This document shows positions 63,962-64,000 of a DNA stretch of 64,000 nucleotides, piece after piece (position 1 is the first letter of the stretch; every line of letters begins with the position of its first letter). The position numbers and the translations under genes were made by a program. The stretch comes from Planctomyces sp. SH-PL14 (GTDB lineage: Bacteria > Planctomycetota > Planctomycetia > Planctomycetales > Planctomycetaceae): positions 4,730,001 to 4,794,000 of the forward strand of contig NZ_CP011270.1 of NCBI RefSeq assembly GCF_001610835.1, read 5' to 3'. Under the pieces are notes generated by a model. That model saw only the letters and a program-made list of their open reading frames with translations. It searched no databases and was not told the origin of the DNA.

Positions 63962-64000
63962 CGGGATCTCTCGGGGGCCGCCGACTCCGACCGGGAGCAG

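Overview
The window is high-GC bacterial DNA and almost certainly comes from a planctomycete (Planctomycetota). The evidence is the gene content: a secreted PVC-type 'membrane-bound dehydrogenase' fused to HEAT and cytochrome c modules, a MoxR/DUF58/BatA/VWA cluster, a secreted sulfatase, FG-GAP and beta-helix exported proteins, Hanks-type kinases, a 54-aa basic protein of planctomycete type and many tiny cytochrome c/lipoprotein genes. No rRNA, tRNA, CRISPR array, prophage or recognisable transposase was seen. I count about 37 protein genes, one of them truncated at the left edge.

Layout. 1-9.3 kb: the end of an acetylxylan-esterase-like hydrolase, then a co-oriented MoxR ATPase, DUF58 protein, small unknown protein, BatA-like and VWA/GATase-like membrane proteins. 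9.3-19.6 kb: a 1704-aa mosaic deacetylase/FG-GAP/dehydrogenase/cytochrome c protein, a translationally coupled FG-GAP + TPR pair, and a divergent beta-helix protein. 19.7-24 kb: two tandem FKBP isomerases, an APC-type permease and the small basic protein. 24-27.7 kb: an ExbB-ExbD-ExbD-unknown operon and a divergent mono-heme cytochrome c. 27.9-36 kb: a DAACS symporter, a small unknown gene, an SDR, and an RND efflux pair behind an AT-rich palindromic promoter region. 36-45.3 kb: sulfatase, Ser/Thr kinase, an atypical isoleucyl-tRNA synthetase and a cytochrome P450. 45.6-58 kb: a large secretin with five N-terminal repeats, a SurA/PpiC-like lipoprotein, and divergent mfd and recG. 58-64 kb: an ECF sigma factor, its zinc-finger anti-sigma factor, a membrane pseudokinase/beta-helix protein, a macro-domain protein and a secreted unknown.

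The most unusual content is between the genes. A ~315-bp interspersed element occurs eight times (about one per 8 kb), in both orientations. It is always intergenic and usually lies within 4-30 bases of a stop codon. It has inverted, hairpin-forming ends, and paired bases in those hairpins change together between copies, which argues for a conserved folded structure. It resembles a REP/MITE-type element that may double as a bidirectional terminator. At least four further families of shorter intergenic inverted repeats are present, including one perfect 31-bp pair. The rest of the window is mainly housekeeping and exported-protein genes typical of planctomycetes.
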